From: Alicyclobacillus sp. ALC3
GTDB lineage: Bacteria; Bacillota; Bacilli; Alicyclobacillales; Alicyclobacillaceae
Assembly (NCBI RefSeq): GCF_028751195.1
Contig: NZ_CP066784.1
Span: 2,232,001 to 2,296,000, forward strand
Length of the DNA: 64,000 nt
Reading direction: 5' to 3'
Part shown: positions 32,978 to 42,123 of the stretch, in pieces
Layout of the letters: each line of letters starts with the position of its first letter
Position numbering within the stretch: the stretch's first letter is position 1
The notes under the pieces: model-generated
Told to the model about the DNA's origin: nothing
Databases searched by the model: none
The model's input: only the letters and a program-made list of their open reading frames with translations
Made by a program: the position numbers and the translations under genes

Positions 32978-34171
32978 ATGCAAAAGTCAGTCTTGGCGGC
33001 GGCAGGCACGTACCTCAGCAATGGACTCCTTGGCGCTATGCTCGGTCCGGTCGTGCCTGCGCTGATGACACACTTCCACAAGACGTATTCGCTGCCAGGC
33101 TACCTCGTGTTTGCACAGGTCCTCGGGTCCGTTATCGGCGTGCCGCTCGGGGCACGTCTGTCGCAACGCTTCGGTCACCGCACAGTTGTTGCCGCCGTGT
33201 CCGTCGTGACAGCCGTCGCCACGATGCTCTTGTCAACTTTGCCGGGCCTGCCTGGGTTCTACGCTTTACTCGCCATCATCGGCTTTGGCGTAGGTGCATC
33301 GGAGGCCATCATCGCATCGTATGCCATGGTAACCTTTCCCGGTCGGCGAGCGGTTGTCATGAGCAATCTCGAAGTGGCCTACGCCGTAGGTGCGCTCATC
33401 AGCCCCGCAATCGCCAGCGTGTTTCTGCACTTGCAGGCGTGGCCCTGGACGTTTGTGGCAGTTTCTATCATCATGCTCGCTTCCACCGGACTGTGGCTGA
33501 CTAACCATACAGAGACAGTCCCTGATGGTCCACAGCTCCAACTCGACGCCAATCCACCGGCTAGCGTCACCGCTTCTCCACACAGGCAGGCCGTCCTGCT
33601 TGCAGTGTTCGGCGGCATCACCTTTCTCTATGTCGGAGTCGAGACCAGCCTGAACAACTTCCTCCCCGCCATCTTCATTCCGCACTTCCACGTGCCCGCG
33701 TACCTCGCTTCGCTCAGTGTATCTGCACTGTGGATCGCGATGGTAATCGGCCGGGTCGCCACTGGCTTTGTGATTCGCTCCGTGCGCTATACGCCATTTT
33801 TGGTCGTCAGCAGCATTGCCGTTGCCGTGTCACTGTGCTGCCTCTCGCTGATGCGAGACAGCGCTTTGGGCTACACCCTCGTGTTCGCGGCAGGACTGTT
33901 TATGTCCGGAATATTCTCAGTCAACCTCGTACTCGCGAACCACTCGCTCTCCATCCGCCCGCACATCGTCACGAGTGTCGTCACGCTCTCTGCCAGCATT
34001 GGCGCAGGCATCCTGCCAATCCCGTTCGGCTTCGCCCTCAATCACACCAACTCGACCGTCACGCTCAGCATGCTCGCCGCCGTGATGCTCCTCTTGACCC
34101 TCGCATTTTTACTCGTTGGCGCGAGTGTACGACATGCACCCGAGTCGACCGCGGAACTTCCCTTGACGTAA
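32978..34171 (+). CDS. MFS transporter
   Basis: 397 residues with 12 membrane segments. GARLSQRFGHRTVV is motif A between TM2 and TM3; GVGASEAIIASYAMV and NLEVAYAVGALISPAI are typical of the FucP/YfkF-like sugar or drug branch. ATG 32978 has GGAGG eight nt upstream. It is 104 bp after DUF1722 and may belong to the same transcript. Its stop lies in the palindromic promoter of the downstream MerR gene. Substrate unknown. Confidence 0.88.
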   Translation: MQKSVLAAAGTYLSNGLLGAMLGPVVPALMTHFHKTYSLPGYLVFAQVLGSVIGVPLGARLSQRFGHRTVVAAVSVVTAVATMLLSTLPGLPGFYALLAIIGFGVGASEAIIASYAMVTFPGRRAVVMSNLEVAYAVGALISPAIASVFLHLQAWPWTFVAVSIIMLASTGLWLTNHTETVPDGPQLQLDANPPASVTASPHRQAVLLAVFGGITFLYVGVETSLNNFLPAIFIPHFHVPAYLASLSVSALWIAMVIGRVATGFVIRSVRYTPFLVVSSIAVAVSLCCLSLMRDSALGYTLVFAAGLFMSGIFSVNLVLANHSLSIRPHIVTSVVTLSASIGAGILPIPFGFALNHTNSTVTLSMLAAVMLLLTLAFLLVGASVRHAPESTAELPLT

Positions 34172-34191
34172 ACGTCAAGCAAGCGTTATGT
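34162..34191 (+). promoter_or_regulatory. MerR-type promoter/operator of the merR-aidB-like operon
   Basis: CTTGACGT (34162-34169) and ACGTCAAG (34172-34179) form an 18-bp palindrome. It begins at the -35 TTGACG (34163-34168); a 17-bp spacer leads to TTATGT (34186-34191). The stop of the MFS gene is inside it. Similar to operators of LiuR-like MerR regulators. Confidence 0.6.
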
Positions 34192-34220
34192 TCAAGTCAG
34201 CTCGACGGGAGGGCAGTTGG

Positions 34221-34616
34221 ATGACTCGCACTTACACGATCACGGAATTAACTGAAGCGTTTGACGTCACAGCTCGCACGCTGCGCTACTACGAAGAGGT
34301 CGGATTGCTACAGCCAGAGCGCAGCGGTCTGCAGCGGGTGTACAGCGAACGTGATCGCGTTCGGATGGGGCTGATTCTCCGCGGCCGACGCCTAGGCTTC
34401 TCACTGCAGGACATCCAGGAGATGCTCAGCCTCTACGACGCCGACCCGACAGAGGTGGTGCAGTTGCGCGACGTGATTGGCCGGGGTGATGCTCGCCTCA
34501 GAGAAGTCGAAGAGCAAATCCGTGACTTGACGGCGCTTCGCGACGAGCTCCTGGCAATGCGCGGAAAGCTCGAGCAGACGCTCGCAAAACGACTGCAAAA
34601 CGGGAGAGGGGAATGA
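34221..34616 (+). CDS. MerR-family transcriptional regulator
   Basis: 131 residues. The winged helix YTITELTEAFDVTARTLRYYEEVGLL (about 4-30) and a long coiled-coil (about 75-125) are present; there is no C-terminal effector domain or metal-binding cysteine. GGGAGG precedes ATG. Overlaps the acyl-CoA dehydrogenase start by 4 bp (ATGA). MerR proteins paired with acyl-CoA dehydrogenases commonly regulate fatty or branched-chain acid catabolism, and the palindrome upstream fits autoregulation. Confidence 0.88.
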   Translation: MTRTYTITELTEAFDVTARTLRYYEEVGLLQPERSGLQRVYSERDRVRMGLILRGRRLGFSLQDIQEMLSLYDADPTEVVQLRDVIGRGDARLREVEEQIRDLTALRDELLAMRGKLEQTLAKRLQNGRGE

Positions 34617-36229
34617 CCATGGACCACATTTCCTACGCGTACGGGCAGAACCACTTCACGGCGGACGGCGATTTGCAGGCGGTGCTGCGCCGCTATTGGG
34701 ATGACTACGGTGCGAAGCAGTCGGAACTCACCGACTTTGGCGCGCTGGCAGGCGGCGAGTTGTACGAGAGTGTCTACCATGTCGATCACGATGCTCGCCC
34801 CGTCCTCGTCACTCACGACCTCGACGGCAACCGCGTCGACCGCGCGCGGCTTTCGCCGTCGCACCGGCGAGCGCTTGCCCTGACCGCGCACATCAACCGA
34901 CCACCGTACGAAGGCGGCAGTTGGCACCACCACTTTGCGCTCGGCTACCTGATTGGCGATCCGGGTCTCTACTGCGTCCTGACGATTACCGGCCAGACGG
35001 TGTACGCGATCCACAAATACGCGCCGGAGTTCTCCGATTGGAAGGAGCGCCTGCTCGACGGCTCGGCTTATGGCGCGACCTGGATGACGGAGTCGCAGGG
35101 CGGCAGCGACCTCGGCGCGAATCAGGCAGTGGCGCGGCAGGGAGACGGCGAGAAGTGGCACCTCACGGCCGACAAGTACTTCGCGAGCGGCGCCGGACTG
35201 ACCGATGTCGCCATTACGACTGCGCGTCCGGAAGTGGGCCGCCCCGGCCCCAAAGGACTTGCGTTGTATCTGCTGCCGCGCCTGCGTGAGAACGGTGAGC
35301 TCAATTTCCACATTCGCCGCCTCAAGGACAAGAGCGCGACGCGCAGCGTTCCCTCCGGCGAAGCGGAACTGGCAGACTCGGAGGCCTATCTCATCGGCCG
35401 CGCCGAAGAAGGCATCTACTATACGCTCGAAAACCTGACCGTCTCGCGCCTCGCGAACTCGGTTGGCGCCATGGGTGTCGCGAAAAAGGCGCACCTCGAG
35501 GTGCTCGGCCGCGTCCAGCGCCGCCAGTCGTTTGGCAAGCTGCTCATGGAACACCCGTTGATTCGCCGCGACTTGACAGACATGGCCGTTCGCATGGCAG
35601 GCGGCCTCAGTTTGTCGTTTCACGCCATCGACGCCTTCGATCACGCTTGGTCCTCCCGCCCGCCGTACAACTCGGCTTATCACTACGCGCGCTTCCTGAC
35701 GCACGTCGCGAAGACGCGCACAGCGAACCACGCCGCAGACCTGACGGCGATGGCGATGGAACTGTTTGGCGGACTCGGCTTTCTCGAAGAGTACGCCGTC
35801 GCGCGTTGGCACCGCGAGGCCCTCATCACCCCCATTTGGGAAGGCCCGAGCAACATCCAGTCGCTCGACTTCCTCGAGACCATCGTCAAGCAGAAGTCGC
35901 ATGAGCCGTTTTTGGCGGAGTTCGTACCAATGCTCGAAGGATTTGGGACGTCGGAAGCGCGGCTCGCGCGCGACCGTATCGAGTCTACGCTGGCCCACCT
36001 TGCCGAGCTCGCTAGCGAACCCGCGCGCGCCCAGTGGCACGCCAAGCACGCGCTGACGACGGTCGCAGATGCAACCCAAGTCGCCCTGCTCTACCGCCTC
36101 GCCGAAACGGAAGGCGAGCGCTATGCGAAGCTCGCAAACCTGTACGCTCACCACTTCCTGCTCGGTGAGGAGTACCCGGACTGGGCGCTGACCGACAAAG
36201 CGGTGTGGGGCGCAGGGCTGGCGGAGTAG
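34613..36229 (+). CDS. AidB-like acyl-CoA dehydrogenase
   Basis: 538 residues, close to E. coli AidB (541). FAD/substrate signatures: MTESQGGSDLGAN and WHLTADKYFASGAG in the beta domain, FGKLLMEHPLIRRDL in the C-terminal helices, and LFGGLGFLEEYAVARWHREA followed by PIWEGPSNIQSLD. AidB proteins act on branched acyl-CoAs and bind DNA in E. coli; which applies here is unknown. Coupled to the MerR gene. High GC and no frameshift. Confidence 0.9.
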   Translation: MTMDHISYAYGQNHFTADGDLQAVLRRYWDDYGAKQSELTDFGALAGGELYESVYHVDHDARPVLVTHDLDGNRVDRARLSPSHRRALALTAHINRPPYEGGSWHHHFALGYLIGDPGLYCVLTITGQTVYAIHKYAPEFSDWKERLLDGSAYGATWMTESQGGSDLGANQAVARQGDGEKWHLTADKYFASGAGLTDVAITTARPEVGRPGPKGLALYLLPRLRENGELNFHIRRLKDKSATRSVPSGEAELADSEAYLIGRAEEGIYYTLENLTVSRLANSVGAMGVAKKAHLEVLGRVQRRQSFGKLLMEHPLIRRDLTDMAVRMAGGLSLSFHAIDAFDHAWSSRPPYNSAYHYARFLTHVAKTRTANHAADLTAMAMELFGGLGFLEEYAVARWHREALITPIWEGPSNIQSLDFLETIVKQKSHEPFLAEFVPMLEGFGTSEARLARDRIESTLAHLAELASEPARAQWHAKHALTTVADATQVALLYRLAETEGERYAKLANLYAHHFLLGEEYPDWALTDKAVWGAGLAE

Positions 36230-36400
36230 GACGGGGTCGGGGTCGGGCGGACTAGCGCCAGAGTAGGACGGGTTCGACGGGTTCGGAGGAGTAGCGGCTA
36301 GTTCGGGCGGGTTCGGACGGGGTTTAGCCGTGTCGACCAGTAGCCCAATCGCCGCGAGTTCGGGCATTGGCATCCTGACAACAATACGTCCGTTCGGTGA
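36230..36400. repeat. G-rich degenerate repeats after the aidB-like gene
   Basis: Runs of GGACGGG, GGTTCGGA and GGGTTCGGG occupy 36230-36330. The remainder to 36400 shows nothing recognisable. No coding frame. Confidence 0.5.
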
Positions 36401-36424
36401 AAAACGGCCTGAGAAGGCCGTTTT
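36401..36424. terminator. Bidirectional intrinsic terminator
   Basis: AAAACGGCCT (36401-36410) / AGGCCGTTTT (36415-36424), perfect 10-bp stem with GAGA loop, A-tract and T-tract at the sides. Serves the rightward aidB-like gene and possibly the leftward alpha/beta hydrolase gene. Confidence 0.9.
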
Positions 36425-36540
36425 CCGATGTCATGCGTACTGATTTGGCGCTACGGCGGGACCGAAACGGCCTCTGGGCACTAGATGTCCATTCGGCACG
36501 CCACAAACCACCAAACCACCAAACCAATCGACCTCGTCGA

Positions 36541-36760
36541 ATACGTAACGCGCCCACAGAGCGTTATCGCGGAGCTTGATAACATAATCCAGCCTCTTAA
36601 CGCTCCCAAACAACGTTATGTGTCTCAGAAACACTCATTCAAGGAGCTTCTGGAAGGAATAACGTCATCCCAGCGCGTTAATGTGCTCTGGACATGGCCC
36701 TAGAGGGCGTTAACGCTGTCTGACGACGTTAACCATTTGCGATAACGTCCTCTAAACGCG
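36541..36760. repeat. GCGTTA-rich hairpin region with an inverse copy of the 43-bp repeat
   Basis: TAACGC/GCGTTA hairpin at 36545-36565. The inverse copy of the 1371-1773 repeat family is at 36577-36620. TAGAGGGCGTTA (from 36701) pairs with TAACGTCCTCTA (to 36754) with one mismatch. No gene is supported in 36425-36760. Confidence 0.6.
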
Positions 36761-37570
36761 TTAAACCGATTCTCTCGGCATGTGCCTGCCTGCCGGCCCG
36801 ACGAAATCCACGATGGACTGTATTACCTCTGCTTCCCAGACAGAGGAGTCGAAGGTGTGGTTCGCCTCGGGCAACAGCCGCACATTTGCCCTCCCGCCAT
36901 ACGCCATTTCCTGATACTCCGACGCGGTAGCGCTAGGTACAACCTCGTCCTGCTGACCGTGCAGAATCAGCACTGGCCCTCGGTACGTTTTCGCTCGGTC
37001 GTAAACTCGAAACGCTGCCAGGTCCTGCAACAGCGTGCGGCTGACGCGATTGCCGAGATAGTCGTAATACGGCATGTCGACTGTAAGGTCCGCGCCGCTC
37101 TCGGTCAGAAGGGACGATACGACTTCGTAAACACTGCCTCCGGCCGGTCCCAACAGCACGAGTCTCTGTACATCATCGGGACGGTCACCGGCCACCTGAC
37201 TGGCCACTAGTCCGCCCATACTCATGCCGACCAAGGTCACCCGAGCGGGGTCCACGTTTACGTCAGCCAGGACGTCAGCCAGGACGTAATCCAGCATCGC
37301 GTGCGCCTCCGCAATTTCCCCGCTAATCGTGACGTCTTCGAAGTCTCCGTCGCTCTCGCCGTTGCCCGAGAAATCAAAGCGAAAACTCGCCATCCCGACA
37401 CTCTCCAGCGCACGTCCAATCTTGACGAACAGCCGGTGAGGTTCAATTCGGGTTGCAGTAAATCCGTGGTACATCACGACCGCGGGAAGAGGCTCAGTTG
37501 CGCCGTCTGGAATGTGCGCCATACCACGCAGAGTGAGTCCATGGTGAGTTAATTCGATCGACCGTTGCAC
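36761..37570 (-). CDS. Alpha/beta hydrolase (acyl/cinnamoyl esterase-like)
   Basis: 269 residues. The nucleophile elbow GMSMGG, the acid Asp in HGQQDEVV and the catalytic His in EANHTFDS form the triad; the oxyanion strand is VVMYHGFTATRIEPH. This is the Est1E/feruloyl-esterase-like branch. GTG 37570 has GGAGG eight nt upstream. DVLADVLADV arises from a short DNA duplication. It is the last leftward gene in front of the EBP gene, but is in the same direction with only 19 bp between, so they may share a transcript. Confidence 0.88.
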   Translation of the reverse strand: MQRSIELTHHGLTLRGMAHIPDGATEPLPAVVMYHGFTATRIEPHRLFVKIGRALESVGMASFRFDFSGNGESDGDFEDVTISGEIAEAHAMLDYVLADVLADVNVDPARVTLVGMSMGGLVASQVAGDRPDDVQRLVLLGPAGGSVYEVVSSLLTESGADLTVDMPYYDYLGNRVSRTLLQDLAAFRVYDRAKTYRGPVLILHGQQDEVVPSATASEYQEMAYGGRANVRLLPEANHTFDSSVWEAEVIQSIVDFVGPAGRHMPRESV

Positions 37571-37589
37571 AGTGCAGCCTCCGTTCACT

Positions 37590-39275
37590 TTACCGGGACA
37601 ATGAAAGTCCGAACTGCTTTAGCTTGCGCACGACTGTGGACTGACTCACGCCAAGGTGTTCAGCGAGTTCACGTGTATTCCGAGCCCGCTCAAGGGCTGC
37701 GCTGTAAATCTCATACTCGGTTCGCTCCATATGCGCTTTCCACGGTTTCTCGGGAGTTTCAAGAAGCCCTGAAGAACGGCCGCCTGTTGCCGATTTCATG
37801 CCGCCAAACTGGCCACGCGATTGGGCAACTAATTCACGACTGTGCGCCGACCGCACCACCTGCGGCAAACGGCTCAGGTCAATCCGCTTGTCTTCCGACG
37901 TAATTACGAGGTACTCTACCATATTTTCTAACTCGCGAATATTCCCAGGCCATTGATAGGTCGTCAGTGCCGACATTGCGTCCTCCGTAATTTCAAACGA
38001 TACTCCCCCGTACTGCCTGGTGAACCGCTCGAGATAGACGTCGATGAGCGGCGTGATATCTTCCGGACGATCCCGCAACGGCGGGATCTCGATTTCCACG
38101 ACATGCAAACGGTAGTAGAGGTCCTCACGAAATGTCCCCACCTCCACCATGTCTCGCAGATTGCGATTGGTTGCAGTAAGAATGCGGGTGTCGACGTAGG
38201 TCGGGGACGTGGCACCAATGCGCTCAATCCTCCGCTCTTGTACAAGGTCTAGCAACTTCCCCTGCAGGTGCAGTGGCAACTCGCCAATCTCGTTCAGAAA
38301 CAGCGTGCCGCCCTCAGCAAGTTCCACTTTTCCCGCCTTGCCTTCGCGCCTTGCGCCTGTGAACGAGCCGCGTTCATATCCAAATAGTTCACTTTCAATG
38401 AGGCTCTCAGGAATCGACGCACAGTTGATTTCGACAAATGGCCTCCCAGCCCGATGACTCGACTCGTGGACATACTTGGCAACTCTATTTTTCCCGACCC
38501 CAGTTTCGCCTGAGATCATCACGGCAGCTTCGGTTCGCGCGACTCGACTGGCAAGCCGCATACAGGATTGCATCGACGGGCTGTTTGAGACAAGCTGCGC
38601 TGCGACGTTGGCTCTCGTGTCGGACCGTTCGACCACAGCAGCAGAGCGGTGATTCGCAGTGAGCAGTTCCAATTCGGTGACGTCTTTCGCGTACGATATC
38701 ACGCGTTTGACCGTACCGTTCTCGTTGAAAATTGCGTTGCCCGTAGAAACCAGCCTCCGCCCGTCGACAGTGCTTTGCAACACAGTCTGCTGCGTGCGGT
38801 GGCGGAGCACCATCGCTGTGACAGATGGATAAAAAATGCGCTTCTGTTCGAGTTCGAAAACCGACTTCCCAACCAATCCTCCGACAAGTGACCCGTACAG
38901 TTGTTCGACCTTATCGTTGACTTGTAGCGTGATGCCCTCACCATCGGTGATGTACCATTCGTCAAGCGAGGAGTTGATGAGTTCGGCAAGTTCAGTGTTT
39001 TCCTGCCTCAGTTCCCAGATTGTGCGCTCGTCTGGACCTTCGGGCAGACGCAAACACTCAATCATGGTCAGGTCTGACTCAAAGGCATCTTTGTGCAGAA
39101 CGTAGGAAAAGCCATCAGGCAAATTACGGTCCTCATTCCATGAATCCAGATGGATGCCCTCAAAAACCGTCATCTTTGCCGCTTGGTTTACCCAATGAAG
39201 ATGCCCAGAGGCATCGAGCAACAACAACGGGGTGTCGAGCACGTTCAGCACCTTCAAGACCTCTTCACGAGACAT
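37590..39275 (-). CDS. Sigma-54-dependent transcriptional activator with PAS sensors
   Basis: 561 residues. Two PAS regions (about 5-70 and 100-210), an AAA+ domain with Walker A GETGVGKNRVAK, the sigma-54 contact loop GYERGSFTGA (Ser replaces the more common Ala), Walker B GGTLFLNEIGEL, R-finger region, and a Fis-type HTH NTRELAEHLGVSQSTVVRKL at the end. ATG 39275 follows GGAGAGG. It is divergent from the Rieske-NCS1-dehydrogenase operon, whose -24/-12 promoter is present, so it is the obvious activator. The PAS ligand is unknown. Confidence 0.93.
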   Translation of the reverse strand: MSREEVLKVLNVLDTPLLLLDASGHLHWVNQAAKMTVFEGIHLDSWNEDRNLPDGFSYVLHKDAFESDLTMIECLRLPEGPDERTIWELRQENTELAELINSSLDEWYITDGEGITLQVNDKVEQLYGSLVGGLVGKSVFELEQKRIFYPSVTAMVLRHRTQQTVLQSTVDGRRLVSTGNAIFNENGTVKRVISYAKDVTELELLTANHRSAAVVERSDTRANVAAQLVSNSPSMQSCMRLASRVARTEAAVMISGETGVGKNRVAKYVHESSHRAGRPFVEINCASIPESLIESELFGYERGSFTGARREGKAGKVELAEGGTLFLNEIGELPLHLQGKLLDLVQERRIERIGATSPTYVDTRILTATNRNLRDMVEVGTFREDLYYRLHVVEIEIPPLRDRPEDITPLIDVYLERFTRQYGGVSFEITEDAMSALTTYQWPGNIRELENMVEYLVITSEDKRIDLSRLPQVVRSAHSRELVAQSRGQFGGMKSATGGRSSGLLETPEKPWKAHMERTEYEIYSAALERARNTRELAEHLGVSQSTVVRKLKQFGLSLSR

Positions 39276-39315
39276 ACAGACCAGCCTCTCCAATTCCGGC
39301 TTTGACCTATCATCA

Positions 39316-39364
39316 TTTGATTCAAAATTTAATCACACATCCTTCAAATTTGGCAATTTGATTC
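39316..39364. promoter_or_regulatory. Candidate upstream activating sites for the sigma-54 activator
   Basis: TTTGATTC occurs at 39316-39323 and 39357-39364, 41 bp apart, within an AT-rich stretch about 135-180 bp before the -24 box. GATT-8-AATC at 39319 adds a dyad. Enhancer-like placement. Confidence 0.4.
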
Positions 39365-39496
39365 TAAAAAAACTCAAAATTATGGCGGACAATCTATAGT
39401 TCATATTGCACAATCTGCTTCTTGGACTCTCCAGTCTCCCCGTTGCATCGCGTTCGATCAGTAGAAACTTTTGATTACGTCTAATTCAGAAATCAT

Positions 39497-39511
39497 TGGC
39501 ACGGTGTTTGC
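39497..39511 (+). promoter_or_regulatory. Sigma-54 (-24/-12) promoter of the Rieske operon
   Basis: TGGCAC-N5-TTGC: GG at 39498-39499 and GC at 39510-39511 are separated by the required 10 nt. It is 85 bp upstream of the oxygenase gene and next to a sigma-54 activator gene. Confidence 0.85.
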
Positions 39512-39596
39512 TATTCACTTTGACTGAGCCAACACAGAAATGTGGCCGAATTGTTACCGCTTGCAACAGAGAGACGACAGGAGGGACCGAAGAATC

Positions 39597-40667
39597 ATGG
39601 CTTTGAGAGTGGAAGACAGTAAACGCTTGCAGGACGACACCGAGAAGACTCTGCCGTATACCTTGTACGTAGACAAAGAGATTTTGCAGGCAGAGTACGC
39701 TAGGGTATTCAAACAAACATGGCAATACGTAGGGCACGAAACTCTAGTTGAAAAACCGGGGGACTACGTAACGTGCTCAATTGCCAACGAGCCCATTCTG
39801 ATTGTCCGCGGAACGGACAATGTGGTGCGTGCGTTCTACAACGTTTGTCCCCATCGTGGCACCAAGATTGTGAACGAAGAGTGCGGCTCCAAAAAAGTCT
39901 TGCAGTGCATGTATCATGGGTGGACATTCCATCTCAGCGGGGCGCTGAATCAGGCGCCGAACTTCAAGAACGTGACAGGATTCTGCTCCACCGATCACGC
40001 CTTGCGGCCGGTGCACATCGCCATTGAGAACTCACTGATGTTCGTCAACCTCAGCGAGACCCCAGCGCCGCTCTCAGAAGAATTCGCAGATTTTTTCAGC
40101 GACTTGAAACAGTTCAACTTTCTGTCCGGATTGAGTTTGTACAACACTGAACAGCGCATCATCAAGTGCAACTGGAAAACCTTTATCGACAACTATTTGG
40201 AGTGCGACCACTGTCCGATTGCTCACCCTAGTTTCGTCTCAACGCTCGACATGACGAATTATCAGATCATCAACCGTGACAAGTGCAACATTCAAGGGTC
40301 CGGGATTAGAGAAAACCGCTCCGACCTCGACGACGCAGAAGTTCGCGAAGGTCGCTTCTACTGGTTGTGGCCGAACGTGATGTTCACAATCTACCCCGGC
40401 CCTGGGAACTTCCGGTCAATTCAGATGGTCCCAATCGACGAAGAGACGACGCTTGGCATCTACACGGTGTACGTGAAGGGGCAAGAACCGACCCAAGAGC
40501 AAAAAGACCTTATCGCGTTCGCCAAGACTGTAGCCGATGAAGACGTGGACCTCGTGGAATTGCAACAAATCGGACTTGGCTCCGCGGCGTTTAACCAAGG
40601 CTTGTACTCGCCAACCGAACATGGTCTTCGGCTGTTCCACAGCCTGGTTCGAGAAGCACTGAGTTAG
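39597..40667 (+). CDS. Rieske non-heme iron oxygenase alpha subunit (quaternary amine, CntA/GbcA-like)
   Basis: 356 residues. Rieske ligands are CPHRG and CMYHGW; mononuclear iron site NYLECDHCPIAHPSF supplies His-x4-His, with Asp in EDVDLVE. The residue bridging the two centres is Glu (LEC), as in carnitine and glycine-betaine oxygenases, rather than the usual Asp. Such enzymes hydroxylate next to N+ and release an amine. The partner reductase (CntB type) is not in the cluster. AGGAGGG precedes ATG. First gene of the sigma-54-driven operon. Confidence 0.85.
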   Translation: MALRVEDSKRLQDDTEKTLPYTLYVDKEILQAEYARVFKQTWQYVGHETLVEKPGDYVTCSIANEPILIVRGTDNVVRAFYNVCPHRGTKIVNEECGSKKVLQCMYHGWTFHLSGALNQAPNFKNVTGFCSTDHALRPVHIAIENSLMFVNLSETPAPLSEEFADFFSDLKQFNFLSGLSLYNTEQRIIKCNWKTFIDNYLECDHCPIAHPSFVSTLDMTNYQIINRDKCNIQGSGIRENRSDLDDAEVREGRFYWLWPNVMFTIYPGPGNFRSIQMVPIDEETTLGIYTVYVKGQEPTQEQKDLIAFAKTVADEDVDLVELQQIGLGSAAFNQGLYSPTEHGLRLFHSLVREALS

Positions 40668-40689
40668 TGATGAACCTGGGGGGTAAAAC

Positions 40690-42081
40690 ATGTTAGTTGA
40701 AAAACGAAGTATCGACTTCATTCCCGACGAGGAGCGGCACGGTAAGCCGAGCAGTCTGTTCAATATCTGGTTCAGCGGAAACATGCAACTGACACCTGTT
40801 ATGACAGGTGCAGCCTTACTCGCCCTCGGCCTGAATGTGTTTTGGGCAGTCGTTGTGGTAATTGTGGGCAATATCATTGGCGGATTGTTTATGGCCACTC
40901 ACTCGGCACAGGGCCCCAAGCTCGGAATCCCGCAGATGATTCAGAGTCGCGCGCAGTTCGGCGTCATTGGTGCGATTTTGCCACTCATCCTCGTCATGGT
41001 CATGTACATTGGATCCGTTTACTACAGCGGCCTCCTCGGCGCACAAGCCATTCACAGCGCGCTGCACGGTGTGCCCGTGTGGCTCGCGATGATTGTGCTG
41101 AATGGTATCACCCTCATCGTGACGACCTACGGCTATGATGTCATACACGCTGTAGAAAAGTACTTCGCCGTAATCTTTGCTCTATTCTTTCTTTTTATCA
41201 CGGTGGAAGCTTTCCGCATGCCATTTCCGGCACACAGTTGGTCGCCAAGCGGATTGAAGTTTGGACCGTTCATGATGGCGATGAGCATCTGCGTCAGTTG
41301 GCTGCTCACCTACGCCCCGTACGTAGCAGACTACTCTCGTTATCTGCCAAGGAACACGTCGACTAAAGCCACGTTTGGCTGGACCTACGCGGGCGGTGTC
41401 CTTGGCACGGCGTGGCCAATGCTAGTCGGTGTACTGCTCATTGCCACGGCTGCAAAATTTGGCCAAGACCCAACGGGCGTATTGGCCAAGATGGTCGGTC
41501 CGTCGATCGCACCCATCTTATACTTCGTCATTGTCCTTGGAATTCTCGGCGTCAACGTTCTCAATTTGTACTGTGCCTTTATGGCCACAGTGACAACAAT
41601 TGAACCGTTCACTAAACTGAAGGTGACGCCGACCAAACGGCTTGTCTTGCTTGCAATCATTGACGCAGTCGCCACCTGGATTGGCATTCAAGGACAAGGG
41701 AGCCTCATCACCATCATCGGTGACTTCATGCTGATGTTGCAGTACATCATGGTGCCTTGGAGCGCCATCAACCTGGTTGACTTCTACTTACTGCGCAAAG
41801 GCAACTACAGCATCAAGGACATCTTCGACCTGAACGGTCGCTACGGTCGATTCAACTGGACAGCCATTGGCGCCTACCTGTTGACGATTGCCGCACAGAT
41901 TCCGTTCGTCAACATCGCCGGGATCTACGAAGGCCCCATTTCAACAGCCCTCGGGCATGCAGACGTCGCCTGGATCATTGCGCTTCTCCTGCCTTCGACA
42001 ATCTACTACTTCGCCATGAAGCGCCGCGTTGCCGCGGAAAAAACTCTCGACGGCGAATCGCTGCAGGAGATTGCCGGCTAA
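40690..42081 (+). CDS. NCS1-family permease
   Basis: 463 residues, 12 membrane segments. FNIWFSGNMQLTPVMTGA (TM1), QSRAQFGVIGAILP and YAPYVADYSRYLP are typical of the nucleobase:cation symporter-1 family (cytosine, allantoin, hydantoin, thiamine). Located between the oxygenase and two dehydrogenases, it is expected to import the substrate of the pathway; carnitine would more often use BCCT carriers, so the substrate might be a related N-compound. TGGGGGG precedes ATG. Confidence 0.9.
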   Translation: MLVEKRSIDFIPDEERHGKPSSLFNIWFSGNMQLTPVMTGAALLALGLNVFWAVVVVIVGNIIGGLFMATHSAQGPKLGIPQMIQSRAQFGVIGAILPLILVMVMYIGSVYYSGLLGAQAIHSALHGVPVWLAMIVLNGITLIVTTYGYDVIHAVEKYFAVIFALFFLFITVEAFRMPFPAHSWSPSGLKFGPFMMAMSICVSWLLTYAPYVADYSRYLPRNTSTKATFGWTYAGGVLGTAWPMLVGVLLIATAAKFGQDPTGVLAKMVGPSIAPILYFVIVLGILGVNVLNLYCAFMATVTTIEPFTKLKVTPTKRLVLLAIIDAVATWIGIQGQGSLITIIGDFMLMLQYIMVPWSAINLVDFYLLRKGNYSIKDIFDLNGRYGRFNWTAIGAYLLTIAAQIPFVNIAGIYEGPISTALGHADVAWIIALLLPSTIYYFAMKRRVAAEKTLDGESLQEIAG

Positions 42082-42123
42082 ACACAGGCAGCAGGTTGTT
42101 ACAGACAGAATGGAGAGACAGAC

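Noticed and set aside
34433..36373. 646-codon frame on the minus strand
   Set aside because: It is antisense to the clearly homologous AidB-like gene, and its translation is Arg/Ala-rich without motifs. It reflects high GC at third positions.
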